64,000 nucleotides of DNA from Rhodobacter sp. (lineage in GTDB: Bacteria; Pseudomonadota; Alphaproteobacteria; Rhodobacterales; Rhodobacteraceae). The stretch is taken from contig JAIXRW010000005.1 of NCBI GenBank assembly GCA_027484985.1, forward strand, positions 62,001 to 126,000, read 5' to 3'. A model generated the notes under the pieces. The model was not told where the DNA came from, did not search any database, and worked only from the letters and a program-made list of their open reading frames with translations. This document shows, piece after piece, positions 26,369 to 34,891 of the stretch. Within the stretch, counting starts at the first letter, position 1. Every line of letters starts with the position of its first letter. The translations under genes were made by a program, and so were the position numbers.

Positions 26369-27921
26369 GCGCCCAGCCTTTTTGCCGCGATGAAGCCCGA
26401 TCCGCCGCCAAGGCCGGGGCCGGGATGGGTGGAGGCGCCGATCATCGTCAGCCCCTTGGGCAGTTTCGGGGCATCGGCAAAGGGGCGGAACAGGAAGAAC
26501 TGGTCGATCGAGCAGAGGCCACCATAGGGGTCGCCGCCGACGAGATTGATGTTGAGGGATTCGAGGTCGGCGGGCGAATAGGCGCGGCGCGCGAGTTTGA
26601 TCGCGGCGAAGTCCTTGATGTGGGCGGCAAGGATCGCTTCGATCCGGTCGGCAAACGCTTCGCGGGTGGCCGCATCCCAGCCGTTCGTGGTGATTTCCCC
26701 TGCGGCGTCGCCCTTCACATGGCGCGGGGCATCGGGGATTTGCAGCCAGAGGATCGCGCGGCCATCGGGGCAGCGGGTGGGGTCGAGCCGGTGGGGTTGT
26801 CCCACGCAGATGGTGGGGGTGGCGGGGAGTTGGCCGCGTTCAGCCTCATTCGATGCCTTGGAGACGGAATCGATGCCATCGGCAAGGTGGATCAGGGCCA
26901 CATCGTCCAGCCCTGCGGTCAGCCATTCGGGGTGACGGTCCAGCGCGTAGTGCAGCTGGAAATTGCCGCGGCCGTGGCGGAAGGATTTGGCGGCGGCTTT
27001 GGTTTCCGGCGCGGCGGAGGCGCGGAGCAGGCGGTTTGCGAGTTGGCCGGGCGCGACCGAGGCGAGGACGGAAGGCGCGGCAATGGTTTCGCCCGAGGCA
27101 AGGCGCACGCCGGTCACGCGGTTGCCGGAAGTGGTGATTTCATCGACATCCGCGCCGGTGCGGATATCGCCGCCCTTTTCGCGGATCAGGGCGGTGAAGG
27201 CGTCAACCGCCCTGCCCGATCCGCCCTTGACCACGGGCGCGCCCGCCGCTTCCAGCGCGAAGGCGACGACCTGGCCCATCTTGCCGGAATAGGTGGATTC
27301 GGGCGTCAGGCCGCAATGCAGAACCCAAGGCGCGAACAGGGCCTGGACCAGCGGGCTTTGGTAGCCGGTTTCCAGCCAGCCGCGGGCAGGGGCGAGGGCG
27401 CTGCCGAACCATGCGGCAAGGCCGCGGGGGCCGCGTTTGCGGGCTTGGCCCAGCAGCAGTTTCGCCGTGGGCCACGACCAGAGGTCGCCGCCCAGTAGCG
27501 AGAAGAGGAAGGGGGCTTCCCCCTCGATCCCGCCGGTATCGGCAGCGTGGCGGTCGCCGTCACCCGCCGCAAGGGCGTTGAAGGTGGCCACGTTGGCGGC
27601 GCGGTCGGTGGTCAGGACCAGCGCCGAACCATCGGGGCGCAGCACGGCGGTGGGGTGTTTGGTGTGGCAATAGTCAAACCCGTGGCGGGCTAGGTGTGGC
27701 CCCAGCGCCGCCCCTGCGGGCGAGGTCATGAACAGAACCCATGTCGCCGCCATCACATCATGGCGGAAACCCGGCAAGGTGATTTCTTCGGTGCGAAGGC
27801 AGCCCCCCGCCACATCGTTCCTTTCCAGAAGCAGGACGCGCTTGCCTTTGAGCGAGAGCAAAGCCCCCGCCACCAGCGCGTTGATGCCGGAACCGATGAT
27901 GATGTGATCGGGGGACTGCAT
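26365..27921 (-). CDS. NAD(P)/FAD-dependent oxidoreductase, phytoene-desaturase-like
   Basis: A 518-residue flavoprotein of the amine-oxidase/phytoene-desaturase superfamily. The dinucleotide fold is IIIGSGINALVAGALLSLKG, then LLLERNDVAGGCLRTEE. LPGFRHDVMAA follows, and the C-terminal FAD contact is GASTHPGPGLGGGSGFIAAKRL. The true substrate is unknown; no crt genes are nearby, so a carotenoid role is not supported. The gene starts four bases after the cyclase-family gene and overlaps the MarR gene. A clearly related paralogue is at 28869 on the other side of the divergent promoter. Confidence 0.85.
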   Translation of the reverse strand: MQSPDHIIIGSGINALVAGALLSLKGKRVLLLERNDVAGGCLRTEEITLPGFRHDVMAATWVLFMTSPAGAALGPHLARHGFDYCHTKHPTAVLRPDGSALVLTTDRAANVATFNALAAGDGDRHAADTGGIEGEAPFLFSLLGGDLWSWPTAKLLLGQARKRGPRGLAAWFGSALAPARGWLETGYQSPLVQALFAPWVLHCGLTPESTYSGKMGQVVAFALEAAGAPVVKGGSGRAVDAFTALIREKGGDIRTGADVDEITTSGNRVTGVRLASGETIAAPSVLASVAPGQLANRLLRASAAPETKAAAKSFRHGRGNFQLHYALDRHPEWLTAGLDDVALIHLADGIDSVSKASNEAERGQLPATPTICVGQPHRLDPTRCPDGRAILWLQIPDAPRHVKGDAAGEITTNGWDAATREAFADRIEAILAAHIKDFAAIKLARRAYSPADLESLNINLVGGDPYGGLCSIDQFFLFRPFADAPKLPKGLTMIGASTHPGPGLGGGSGFIAAKRLGA

Positions 27922-27925
27922 GGGA

Positions 27926-28717
27926 TCAGCCCTTGGGAACCAGCGCCAAGGCGCGGATGGGCGAGCCTGTGCCCTGTTTGATCTTCAGGGGGGCGGCGAT
28001 CAGGATCGCGCCCTTGGGCGGCAGTTTCGACAGGTTCGCCAGCGAGGCAAGGCCGAAGCGGTTGTTCGCATGCAGCAGGTTATGCGCGGGGAACGGGGGC
28101 GTCATGCCGCCCGCCTGACCCGCATCGGTGCCGATGCACTGGCTGCCCCAGCCGACGATGCCCTTGCCGATGAGATACTGGATCACCTCGGCGGTCGGGC
28201 CCGGCGTGTGGGGGCCGGTTTCGTTGGCGTTGAGGAACAGGTTTTCGTCATGGGCACGGGCGTCCCAGTCGGACCGCAGGACGACCCATTCGCCTGACTT
28301 GATCTCGCCATGCTTGGCTTCCCATGCTTTCACATGGTCGATGGTCAGCAGGAAATCGGGGTTGGCGTTGCACTCGGCCGAAAAGTCGAGAACGTTGACG
28401 GGCGCGATCAGGCGGCTGACATCAAGCGTGTCGGTATAACCGTCGGAATAATCCTTGCCGGTGATCCAGTGGTGCGGGGCGTCGAAATGGGTGCCGCTGT
28501 GTTCGCCCAGTTCCAGCCAGTTCCACGCCCAGAAGGGGCCGTCCTTGTCATATTCGCTGATGCGGTGGATCTTGATGGGCGGGGTGTCCTTGGCGAAATC
28601 GGGCGGCAGTTTCAAAAGCGGCGTTTCGGGGCCAAGCACGCCCGAACAATCGACCACCTCGATCCCGCCTGACGCGATCATGCCCGCAAGGGACGCCAGC
28701 ACATTAGCAGAGGTCAT
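27926..28717 (-). CDS. Cyclase-family (kynurenine formamidase-like) metal hydrolase
   Basis: A 263-residue protein of the cyclase/arylformamidase family. The metal motif GEHSGTHFDAPHHW is at residues 71-84, with the expected pattern HxGTHxDxPxH. WVVLRSDWDAR and NETGPHTPGPTAEVIQYL are further family segments. Relatives hydrolyse N-formylkynurenine, lactones or cyclic amides. The ATG at 28717 lies six bases after GGAG; an ATG two codons earlier abuts that site and is less likely. First gene of the minus-strand operon and divergent from the transporter operon. Confidence 0.85.
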   Translation of the reverse strand: MTSANVLASLAGMIASGGIEVVDCSGVLGPETPLLKLPPDFAKDTPPIKIHRISEYDKDGPFWAWNWLELGEHSGTHFDAPHHWITGKDYSDGYTDTLDVSRLIAPVNVLDFSAECNANPDFLLTIDHVKAWEAKHGEIKSGEWVVLRSDWDARAHDENLFLNANETGPHTPGPTAEVIQYLIGKGIVGWGSQCIGTDAGQAGGMTPPFPAHNLLHANNRFGLASLANLSKLPPKGAILIAAPLKIKQGTGSPIRALALVPKG

Positions 28718-28743
28718 TTCCATCTCCCTGTGTCGCGGTGTGG

Positions 28744-28839
28744 TGCATCTGTCTGCATCACCCGTGCATCTGTTATGCATCCGGCCCGACGCGCGGGGCC
28801 GATGAATCATGCTAGACAGATTTAAATGCATTTGCAAAT
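28744..28839. promoter_or_regulatory. Phased TGCATC repeats and two palindromes in the divergent promoter
   Basis: TGCATC occurs four times in the same direction at 28744, 28754, 28765 and 28776, i.e. at 10-11-base steps, one helical turn each. Further right are the overlapping perfect palindromes AAATGCATTT (28824-28833) and ATTTGCAAAT (28830-28839). The region separates the cyclase and FAD-oxidoreductase operons and looks like a shared operator area, probably for the operon's own MarR protein. Confidence 0.6.
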
Positions 28840-28868
28840 ATCCCGAATGAAACGGGACGGGGCGCGGC

Positions 28869-30437
28869 ATGACGGGCAGCTTTGATGCGGTGTTGATCGG
28901 GGCGGGCCACAATACGCTGGCCGCGGCGCTGCATCTGTCGGCCAAGGGCTGGCGCGTGGGGGTGTTCGAGGGGGCGGCCGTTGCGGGCGGCGCGGTCAAG
29001 ACGGGGGAATATACCCTGCCCGGTTTTCGGCATGACTGGGCGGCGATGAACCTGTCGCTTTTCGCCGGAAGCCCGTTTTTCAGGCAATATGGCGCGGAAT
29101 TGCAGCGGCATGGCTGCGCCTTTGTGCCCGTGGCGCGGCCCTTTGCATCGAGTTTTCCTGACGGGTCATGGTTGGGCGTTGCGACCGACCGGGCCGAGAC
29201 GATGGCCAATCTGGCGCGGGTGTCCGAGGCGGATGCCGCCACATGGGCGCGGCTGTGTGACGGGTTCGGGGCCGAGGCGCCGCATCTGTTCGGCCTTTTG
29301 GGCAGCCCGATGACGTTTCGTGCGCTTGCATATTTCATATTCAAAACGCTTCGGGCCAAGGGTGTGGGCAAGACGCTCGATTTCACCCGTTTTCTGCTGG
29401 CCTCCCCCCGCGCATATCTTGACGAAACCTTTGCCGATGCGCGGACCAAGGCGCTGCTGGGTGCGTGGGGGATGCATCTGGATTATGCGCCCGACATCGC
29501 GGGCGGGGCGATCTTTCCCTATCTTGAGGGGATGGCGGGTCAGGCTTTTGGCATGGTGATCGGCCAAGGCGGGGCGGATACGATCATTTCGGCGCTGGTC
29601 GCGGCCATTCGGGCGCGGGGCGGTGTGGTGGAATGCGGGGTGCCGGTGGCGCGGGTGCTGCGGTCGGGGGATCGGGCGACGGGGGTGGAGCTGGCGGACG
29701 GGCGTGTGGTGCGGGCCGCAAAGGCCGTGATCGCGGGGGTTGCGCCGAGGAACATGGCGCGGCTGACGGGGGCCGTGACGCCTGCCTTTGATGCGGGGAT
29801 GGCGGCCTTTCGCCATGCGCCGGGGACGATGATGATCCATCTGGCGCTGGACGGGTTGCCCGCGTGGAAGGCTGGGGCGGCGTTGTCGTCTTACGCTTAC
29901 GTGCATATCGCGCCGAGCCTTGACCAGATGGCGCGGACCTATGCGCAGGCGCAGGCGGGGCTGTTGCCGGACGAGCCGATTCTGGTGGTGGGCCAGCCCA
30001 CGGTGGTGGACCCGAGCCGCGCCCCTGCGGGCAAGCATACGCTGTGGGTGCAGGTGCGGATGGCGCCGGGGGTGATTGCGGGCGATGCCAAGGGCGAGAT
30101 CGCGGCGCGGGATTGGTCGGGCGCGGCGGGGCCGTTTGCGGAGCGGGTGCTTTCCATTCTGGAAGCCCATGCGCCGGGAACCCGCGCGAAGATCATCGGG
30201 CAACGCATTGTCACGCCTTTGGAATTGGAGGCGGACAACCCCAACCTGATCGGCGGCGATCAGGTTTGCGGCAGCCACCATCTGGGCCAGCACTTCCTGT
30301 TCCGCCCGATGCGCGGCCATGCGGATGGGTCAACCCCCGTGGCGGGGCTGCACATGACGGGGGCTGCTGTCTGGCCGGGGGCTGGAACGGGGGCGAACCC
30401 GGGATACCTTTTGGCGCGGCGGCTGGCCGGGGCGTGA
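28869..30437 (+). CDS. NAD(P)/FAD-dependent oxidoreductase, paralogue of the minus-strand enzyme
   Basis: A 522-residue flavoprotein of the same group as the protein at 26365: AVLIGAGHNTLAAALHLSAKG, FEGAAVAGGAVKTGEYTLPGFRHD, and C-terminal HMTGAAVWPGAGTGANPGYLLARR. The shared TLPGFRHD segment and equal length suggest an old duplication. It may dehydrogenate the imported compound, or pair with its paralogue as a heterodimer; both are inference. The gene leads the transporter operon, with the binding-protein gene starting 67 bp downstream. Confidence 0.85.
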   Translation: MTGSFDAVLIGAGHNTLAAALHLSAKGWRVGVFEGAAVAGGAVKTGEYTLPGFRHDWAAMNLSLFAGSPFFRQYGAELQRHGCAFVPVARPFASSFPDGSWLGVATDRAETMANLARVSEADAATWARLCDGFGAEAPHLFGLLGSPMTFRALAYFIFKTLRAKGVGKTLDFTRFLLASPRAYLDETFADARTKALLGAWGMHLDYAPDIAGGAIFPYLEGMAGQAFGMVIGQGGADTIISALVAAIRARGGVVECGVPVARVLRSGDRATGVELADGRVVRAAKAVIAGVAPRNMARLTGAVTPAFDAGMAAFRHAPGTMMIHLALDGLPAWKAGAALSSYAYVHIAPSLDQMARTYAQAQAGLLPDEPILVVGQPTVVDPSRAPAGKHTLWVQVRMAPGVIAGDAKGEIAARDWSGAAGPFAERVLSILEAHAPGTRAKIIGQRIVTPLELEADNPNLIGGDQVCGSHHLGQHFLFRPMRGHADGSTPVAGLHMTGAAVWPGAGTGANPGYLLARRLAGA

Positions 30438-30504
30438 CGGGCCGCAGCGCAGGACTTTCAGAGAATTAAGACCAACAACAAGACGACAACAGGGAAAACC
30501 AACC

Positions 30505-32028
30505 ATGAACCTTTCCAGAAGAAGCCTGATGAAAATCTCGGCGGCGGGTGTCGCGGCGGGGGCCATCGGCCTGCCCGCCCGCGCGCAGGCCATCGACGAG
30601 CTGGTGATCGCCTATAACGTCACCCTGCCGAGCTGGGACCCGACCGTGGGGCCGAGTGCGGTGAACCCCACCATTCAGGGGATTTACCAGTCGGTCTTTG
30701 ACCAGTTCATCTTGCAACAACCCGACCTGAAGCCCGCGCCGGGGCTGCTGACCGAATGGGGCTGGAACGAGGACCGCACCAAGGTGAAGATGGTGGTGCG
30801 CGAGGGCGTGACCTGGCATGACGGGTCGCCCTTTACCGCCGAGGATGTGGCATGGTCGCTTGCCCGTGCGGCCGATCCGGCGACCGGCAACCCGATCAAT
30901 TTCGTCTGGGGGACGCTGGCCAATTTCGCGGTCGAGGGGAACACCGTCACGGCGGATGTGAAGCAGTTCGATCCCACGATCTTCAAGTGGATGTATTTCC
31001 TGACCGGATACGTCCTGCCCAAGGCCTATTACGAAAAGGTGGGTGCCGAAGGGTTCGAGGCGGCGCCCGTCGGGACCGGCCCCTATATGGTCGAGAAGTT
31101 CGAGCGCAATGCCTTTGTGCGGTTGAAGGCGAACGCGAATTACTGGGGCGGCAAGCCCGAGTTCGAGACCGTGACGATCAAGTTCGTCCCCGATGCCGCG
31201 GCACGCGTGGCGGAAGTGGAATCGGGCAACAGCCATGTCACGCTGGAAATGCCTTATGAGGAATATGACCGCCTGAAGGGTGGCCCGCTGGCGGGGGTGG
31301 CGGCGCCCATTTCCGATATCGGGATGATTTTCCTGAACGATATCGACGTGATGCTGGACCCCAATGTGCGCAAGGCCGCGGCCCATGCGGTGGACAAGCA
31401 GACCATCATTGACCGGCTGCTTTCGGGCTATGGCGTCAAGATCGACACGCTGGAAACGCCGGAATACGAGGCCTATGACGCATCGATCACGGTGGAATAC
31501 AGCCCCGAGAAGGCGGTGGAATTGCTGGCAGCCTCGGGCTATTCGGTGGATAATCCGGTCAAGTTCAAGATCCAGACGACCAAGGGCTTCAAGCCCAAGG
31601 ATTACGAGATGATCCAGGCCATTGTGGGCCTGTGGCGCAAGGTGGGGATCGAAGCCGAGATCGAGGTTTACGAGATCGCCAAGCATTACGAGCTGCGCGC
31701 GGCGGACCAGTTGGCGCCTGCGGCCTTCTATAACTGGGGCAATTCGGTGGGCGACCCCACGACCTCGACCGGGTTTGCGATGTTCGGGCCCAGCCCCCAT
31801 TCGGTATGGGATGGCGAGGACCTGATTGCGATGATCGGCCCCCTGTGGGGCGAGGCGGATGAGGCAAAGCGCATCGCGGGCTGGAAGGCGGTGGACAAAT
31901 ACATCGCCGAGAACGCGCTGGTCATTCCGCTGTTGCAATATGTGCAGCCGATCCTGCACGCGCCGGGCGTGGTGGTGACGCCGCATGCGAGCGGGGCGCT
32001 GTTGCCGCATCTGATGAAGCGGGCCTGA
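30505..32028 (+). CDS. ABC transporter substrate-binding protein, peptide/opine type (family 5)
   Basis: A 507-residue periplasmic binding protein. The N-terminus NLSRRSLMKIS with twin arginines at residues 5-6, followed by a hydrophobic stretch and ARAQA, is a Tat signal peptide. SBP_bac_5 signatures include REGVTWHDGSPFTAEDVAWSL and ANYWGGKPEFETVTIKF. Members bind oligopeptides, opines, nickel complexes or other bulky solutes. Within this cluster the ligand is presumably the compound degraded by the flanking enzymes. Two strong hairpins follow the stop codon. Confidence 0.92.
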   Translation: MNLSRRSLMKISAAGVAAGAIGLPARAQAIDELVIAYNVTLPSWDPTVGPSAVNPTIQGIYQSVFDQFILQQPDLKPAPGLLTEWGWNEDRTKVKMVVREGVTWHDGSPFTAEDVAWSLARAADPATGNPINFVWGTLANFAVEGNTVTADVKQFDPTIFKWMYFLTGYVLPKAYYEKVGAEGFEAAPVGTGPYMVEKFERNAFVRLKANANYWGGKPEFETVTIKFVPDAAARVAEVESGNSHVTLEMPYEEYDRLKGGPLAGVAAPISDIGMIFLNDIDVMLDPNVRKAAAHAVDKQTIIDRLLSGYGVKIDTLETPEYEAYDASITVEYSPEKAVELLAASGYSVDNPVKFKIQTTKGFKPKDYEMIQAIVGLWRKVGIEAEIEVYEIAKHYELRAADQLAPAAFYNWGNSVGDPTTSTGFAMFGPSPHSVWDGEDLIAMIGPLWGEADEAKRIAGWKAVDKYIAENALVIPLLQYVQPILHAPGVVVTPHASGALLPHLMKRA

Positions 32029-32036
32029 CGAAAGCC

Positions 32037-32092
32037 GTGCAAGGCGTTCGCGCCTTGCACCGGCGGGCGGAGCGGGGGTTTCACACCCCCGC
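32037..32092 (+). promoter_or_regulatory. Two intra-operon hairpins after the binding-protein gene
   Basis: GTGCAAGGCG / TTCG / CGCCTTGCAC (32037-32060) is a perfect 10-bp stem with a UUCG loop. GCGGGGGT / TTCAC / ACCCCCGC (32072-32092) is a perfect 8-bp stem. Lying between the binding-protein and permease genes, they could protect the upstream mRNA and lower permease expression. No long T-run follows, so full termination is unlikely. Confidence 0.65.
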
Positions 32093-32122
32093 ACCCCCGT
32101 GGGATATTTAAGGGCAGAAAAT
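32093..32122. repeat. Dispersed repeat core, inverted orientation
   Basis: The core reads here as CACCCCCGTGGGATATTT then AAGGGCAGAAAATG, the reverse complement of the copies at 6475 and 36281. It lies before the first permease gene and, like the copy at 15611, contains an ATG, which here opens no supported gene. Confidence 0.75.
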
Positions 32123-32173
32123 GAACAAGGGGCGCGGCCCCTGCCCTGCCGGTGTTGCAGGGGGATGGGGTTG

Positions 32174-33184
32174 ATGGGGCTTTTGCGGGTTCTTCTTCTG
32201 CGGCTGGCGACGACGGCGGTGACGCTGGCGGGGGTGGCGGTGATCGTGTTCTTCGTGATCCGCGTGGTGCCGGGCAATCCGATTGCCATGATGCTGCCGC
32301 CGGGGGCGACGGATGCCGATATCGCGCAGTTGACGGCGCTTTATGGTCTGGACAAGCCGATCTGGCAGCAATTCGTGATCTGGCTGTCGGGGGTTTTGCA
32401 GGGGGATTTCGGCACCTCGATCACCACGCGGCAGCCTGTGCTGGGGCTGGTGCTGGGGCGGCTGCCTGCGACGCTGGAACTTTCCATCATGGCGCTGGTG
32501 ATGGCGGTGGTGATGGGCGGGCTGGCCGCGCTGTGGGGGACGAAGCGGCGCGGGACACGGGTGGAAGGGGCGATCGATGTGGCCAACGGGATGGCGCTGT
32601 CGGTGCCCGATTTCCTGTGGGGGCTGGTGCTGATCTTGCTGTTCGGGGTGCTGGTGCCGGTGTTCCATATCTCTGGCCGCGTGACGCCTTCGCTGGACTT
32701 GCCGTTCACGACGAATTTCTACCTGTTCGAAAGCCTGTTGCGGCTGCGGTTCGACCTGTGGGCCGATATCGTGAGCCATATGTTCATGCCCGCGCTGGCG
32801 CTGGCGATCCCCTTGGCGGCGATCATCGGGCAGCTTTTGAAGCAGAGCCTGAAAGAGACGATGCATCTGGATTACGTCACGCTGGCACGCACCAAGGGGT
32901 ATGGCGAGACCCATGTGATCTTGCGCGAGGCGCTGCGCAATGCGGTACTGCCCACGCTGACGCTGGTGGGGGTGCAGTTCACCTTTCTGATCGGGGGCAC
33001 GGTGATTATCGAGCGGCTGTTTTCCTATGAGGGCTTGGGCAATATGGCGATTGATGCCGTGATCAACCGTGATCTGCCGCTGATCCAGGGGATCGTGATC
33101 CTGTTTGCGGTGATCTTTACGGGGGTCAATCTGGTGGTCGATCTGCTTTACGCCGCGCTGAACCCAAGGTTGCGGCATGCTTGA
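32174..33184 (+). CDS. ABC transporter permease (DppB-like)
   Basis: A 336-residue inner-membrane permease. Signatures of the DppB/OppB group are FFVIRVVPGNPIAMMLPPGA near the N-terminus, LYGLDKPIWQQFVIWLSGVLQGDFGTS, and the EAA loop around TLARTKGYGETHVILREALRNAVLPTL. It should have six membrane helices. Of two in-frame ATG codons (32165 and 32174) the second lies nine bases after a G-rich ribosome site and starts the conserved MGLLRVLLLRL. It overlaps the next permease by eight bases. Confidence 0.92.
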   Translation: MGLLRVLLLRLATTAVTLAGVAVIVFFVIRVVPGNPIAMMLPPGATDADIAQLTALYGLDKPIWQQFVIWLSGVLQGDFGTSITTRQPVLGLVLGRLPATLELSIMALVMAVVMGGLAALWGTKRRGTRVEGAIDVANGMALSVPDFLWGLVLILLFGVLVPVFHISGRVTPSLDLPFTTNFYLFESLLRLRFDLWADIVSHMFMPALALAIPLAAIIGQLLKQSLKETMHLDYVTLARTKGYGETHVILREALRNAVLPTLTLVGVQFTFLIGGTVIIERLFSYEGLGNMAIDAVINRDLPLIQGIVILFAVIFTGVNLVVDLLYAALNPRLRHA

Positions 33185-34028
33185 CGGACGGGGGCAGGTA
33201 AAGCGCCGCGCGGGGCTGCGGTTGTGGCTATCGGCGGGGTGGCTGGGGCTTTTGGTGATCGTGGCGGTCTTTGCGCCGTGGATCGCGCCGAAGGACCCCT
33301 TGGCGCAGGACCTGTTTCTGGGGCGGTTGCCGCCGTTCTGGGTGAACGGGGCGGAGCCGGGGTATTTGCTGGGGACAGACAGTCTGGGGCGTGATGTGCT
33401 GAGCCGGATCATTTTTGGCGCGCGGATTGCCCTGGCGGTGGCGCTGGTGGCGGGGACGGTGACTTGTGTGATCGGGGCCATGCTGGGGCTGATGGCGGGG
33501 TTTTTGCGGGGGTGGGTCGATCTGGTCATCTCGCGCCTGATCGATATCTGGATGGCCTTTCCGCCGGTGCTGTTTTCGATCCTGCTGATTGCCGTGCTGG
33601 GGCCGGGGCTCATGTCGATCATCATCGCCATCGTGGTGATCGACTGGACGCGCTTTGCCCGTGTGGTGCGGGCGGAAGCCATGGCGCAGGGGGCGATGGA
33701 TTATGTCGCCTCGGCCCGCGTGGTGGGGCGCGGGCGGGTGGGGACGATGTGGCGCGAGATATTGCCGAATGTGCTGCCGACCATCGTGGTCTTGCTGACG
33801 CTGGAGATGGGGATTGCGGTGATCGTCGAGGCGATTTTGTCTTTCGTGAACCTGTCGATTGCCACGGATGACCCGACATGGGGGGGCATGATCGCGGAAG
33901 GGCGCACATCGGTGTATCAGGCGTGGTGGGTGCTGGTGTTCCCGCTGGTCACGCTGTTTTTGACGGTGCTGGCCTTTTCCCAGCTTGGCGAAGGGTTGAA
34001 GGACCGCTTCGATCCGGTGCTGCGATGA
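33177..34028 (+). CDS. ABC transporter permease (DppC-like)
   Basis: A 283-residue permease. LGTDSLGRDVLSRIIFGARIAL is the DppC/OppC hallmark, and the EAA loop is DYVASARVVGRGRVGTMWREILPNVLPTI. It pairs with the upstream DppB-like permease to form the channel. Its start lies inside the 3' end of that gene and its stop overlaps the ATG of the first ATPase gene, so all components are translationally coupled. Confidence 0.93.
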   Translation: MLDGRGQVKRRAGLRLWLSAGWLGLLVIVAVFAPWIAPKDPLAQDLFLGRLPPFWVNGAEPGYLLGTDSLGRDVLSRIIFGARIALAVALVAGTVTCVIGAMLGLMAGFLRGWVDLVISRLIDIWMAFPPVLFSILLIAVLGPGLMSIIIAIVVIDWTRFARVVRAEAMAQGAMDYVASARVVGRGRVGTMWREILPNVLPTIVVLLTLEMGIAVIVEAILSFVNLSIATDDPTWGGMIAEGRTSVYQAWWVLVFPLVTLFLTVLAFSQLGEGLKDRFDPVLR

Positions 34029-34891
34029 GCTTTCTGTCTGTGCGGAACCTGTCGGCGCGGGTGAAGGGCGGGCCTGCCCTGTTGCGGCGCGTGTCCTTGG
34101 ATGTGGCGGCGGGCGAGGTGCGCGGGCTGGTCGGCGAAAGCGGCGCCGGCAAGTCGATGATCGGCAAGGCGGTGCTGGGGATATTGCCCAATGCCGTGCA
34201 GGTGACGGGCGGGGAAATCTGGCTGGACGGGGTCGATCTGCTGGCCCTGCCGGTGGCCGAGCGGCGGCGGCGGATCGGGGCGATGGCGGCGCTGATCCCG
34301 CAGGACCCGCTGACGGCGCTGAACCCGTCGCGCCGGATCGGGGGGCAGATCACGGACCGGCTGGTGGATATTCTGGGCTGGGCGCGGGCACGGGCCGAGG
34401 CGCGGGCGCTGGAACTGCTGGCCGAGGTGCAGATTGCCGATCCGGCGCGGGTGATGCGGGCCTATCCGCACGAGTTGTCGGGCGGGATGCGGCAGCGGAT
34501 CTTGATCGCAAGCGCCTTTGCGGCCGAGCCGAAGCTGATCGTGGCGGATGAACCGACGACCGCGCTGGATGTGACGGTGCAGAAGCAGATCTTGAAGCTG
34601 ATCGCGGGGATGCAGGCCAAGCATGGCACGGCGCTGTTGTTCGTGACACATGACCTTGGGGTCGTGTCCAAGGTCTGCCAGCGGCTGAGCGTGCTTTATG
34701 GCGGGATGGTGGTCGAGGATGCGGCGGTGCGCGATTTCTTTGCCGCACCGCGGCACGCCTATTCGGCGGCACTGCTGGCCGCGACGCCGAAATATACCGA
34801 CCCGATGGCGAGTTTGACGCCGGTGCCCGAGGCGGTGATTGCCGCCGTGCAGGCGGAAGTGGCAGCCTATGACGGGGGCGCGCATGGCTGA
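34025..34891 (+). CDS. ABC transporter ATP-binding protein (DppD-like)
   Basis: A 288-residue ATPase. Walker A is GESGAGKSM, the signature motif HELSGGMRQR, and Walker B LIVADEPTTALDVTVQ, followed by the H-loop FVTHDLGVVSK. The C-terminal oligopeptide-transporter extension is shortened. It energises the importer together with the next gene. The ATG overlaps the permease stop (ATGA) and the gene overlaps its successor by eight bases. Confidence 0.93.
   Translation: MSFLSVRNLSARVKGGPALLRRVSLDVAAGEVRGLVGESGAGKSMIGKAVLGILPNAVQVTGGEIWLDGVDLLALPVAERRRRIGAMAALIPQDPLTALNPSRRIGGQITDRLVDILGWARARAEARALELLAEVQIADPARVMRAYPHELSGGMRQRILIASAFAAEPKLIVADEPTTALDVTVQKQILKLIAGMQAKHGTALLFVTHDLGVVSKVCQRLSVLYGGMVVEDAAVRDFFAAPRHAYSAALLAATPKYTDPMASLTPVPEAVIAAVQAEVAAYDGGAHG

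Noticed and set aside
26365..30437. Carotenoid (phytoene desaturase) function for the two FAD oxidoreductases.
   Set aside because: The fold matches, but no other crt genes are nearby and the operon context is catabolic with iorAB and an importer.
32108..33682. A 524-codon minus-strand frame opposite the two permease genes.
   Set aside because: The product is very rich in His, Arg, Pro and Gln, with no hydrophobic core; it mirrors codon use of the real permease genes.
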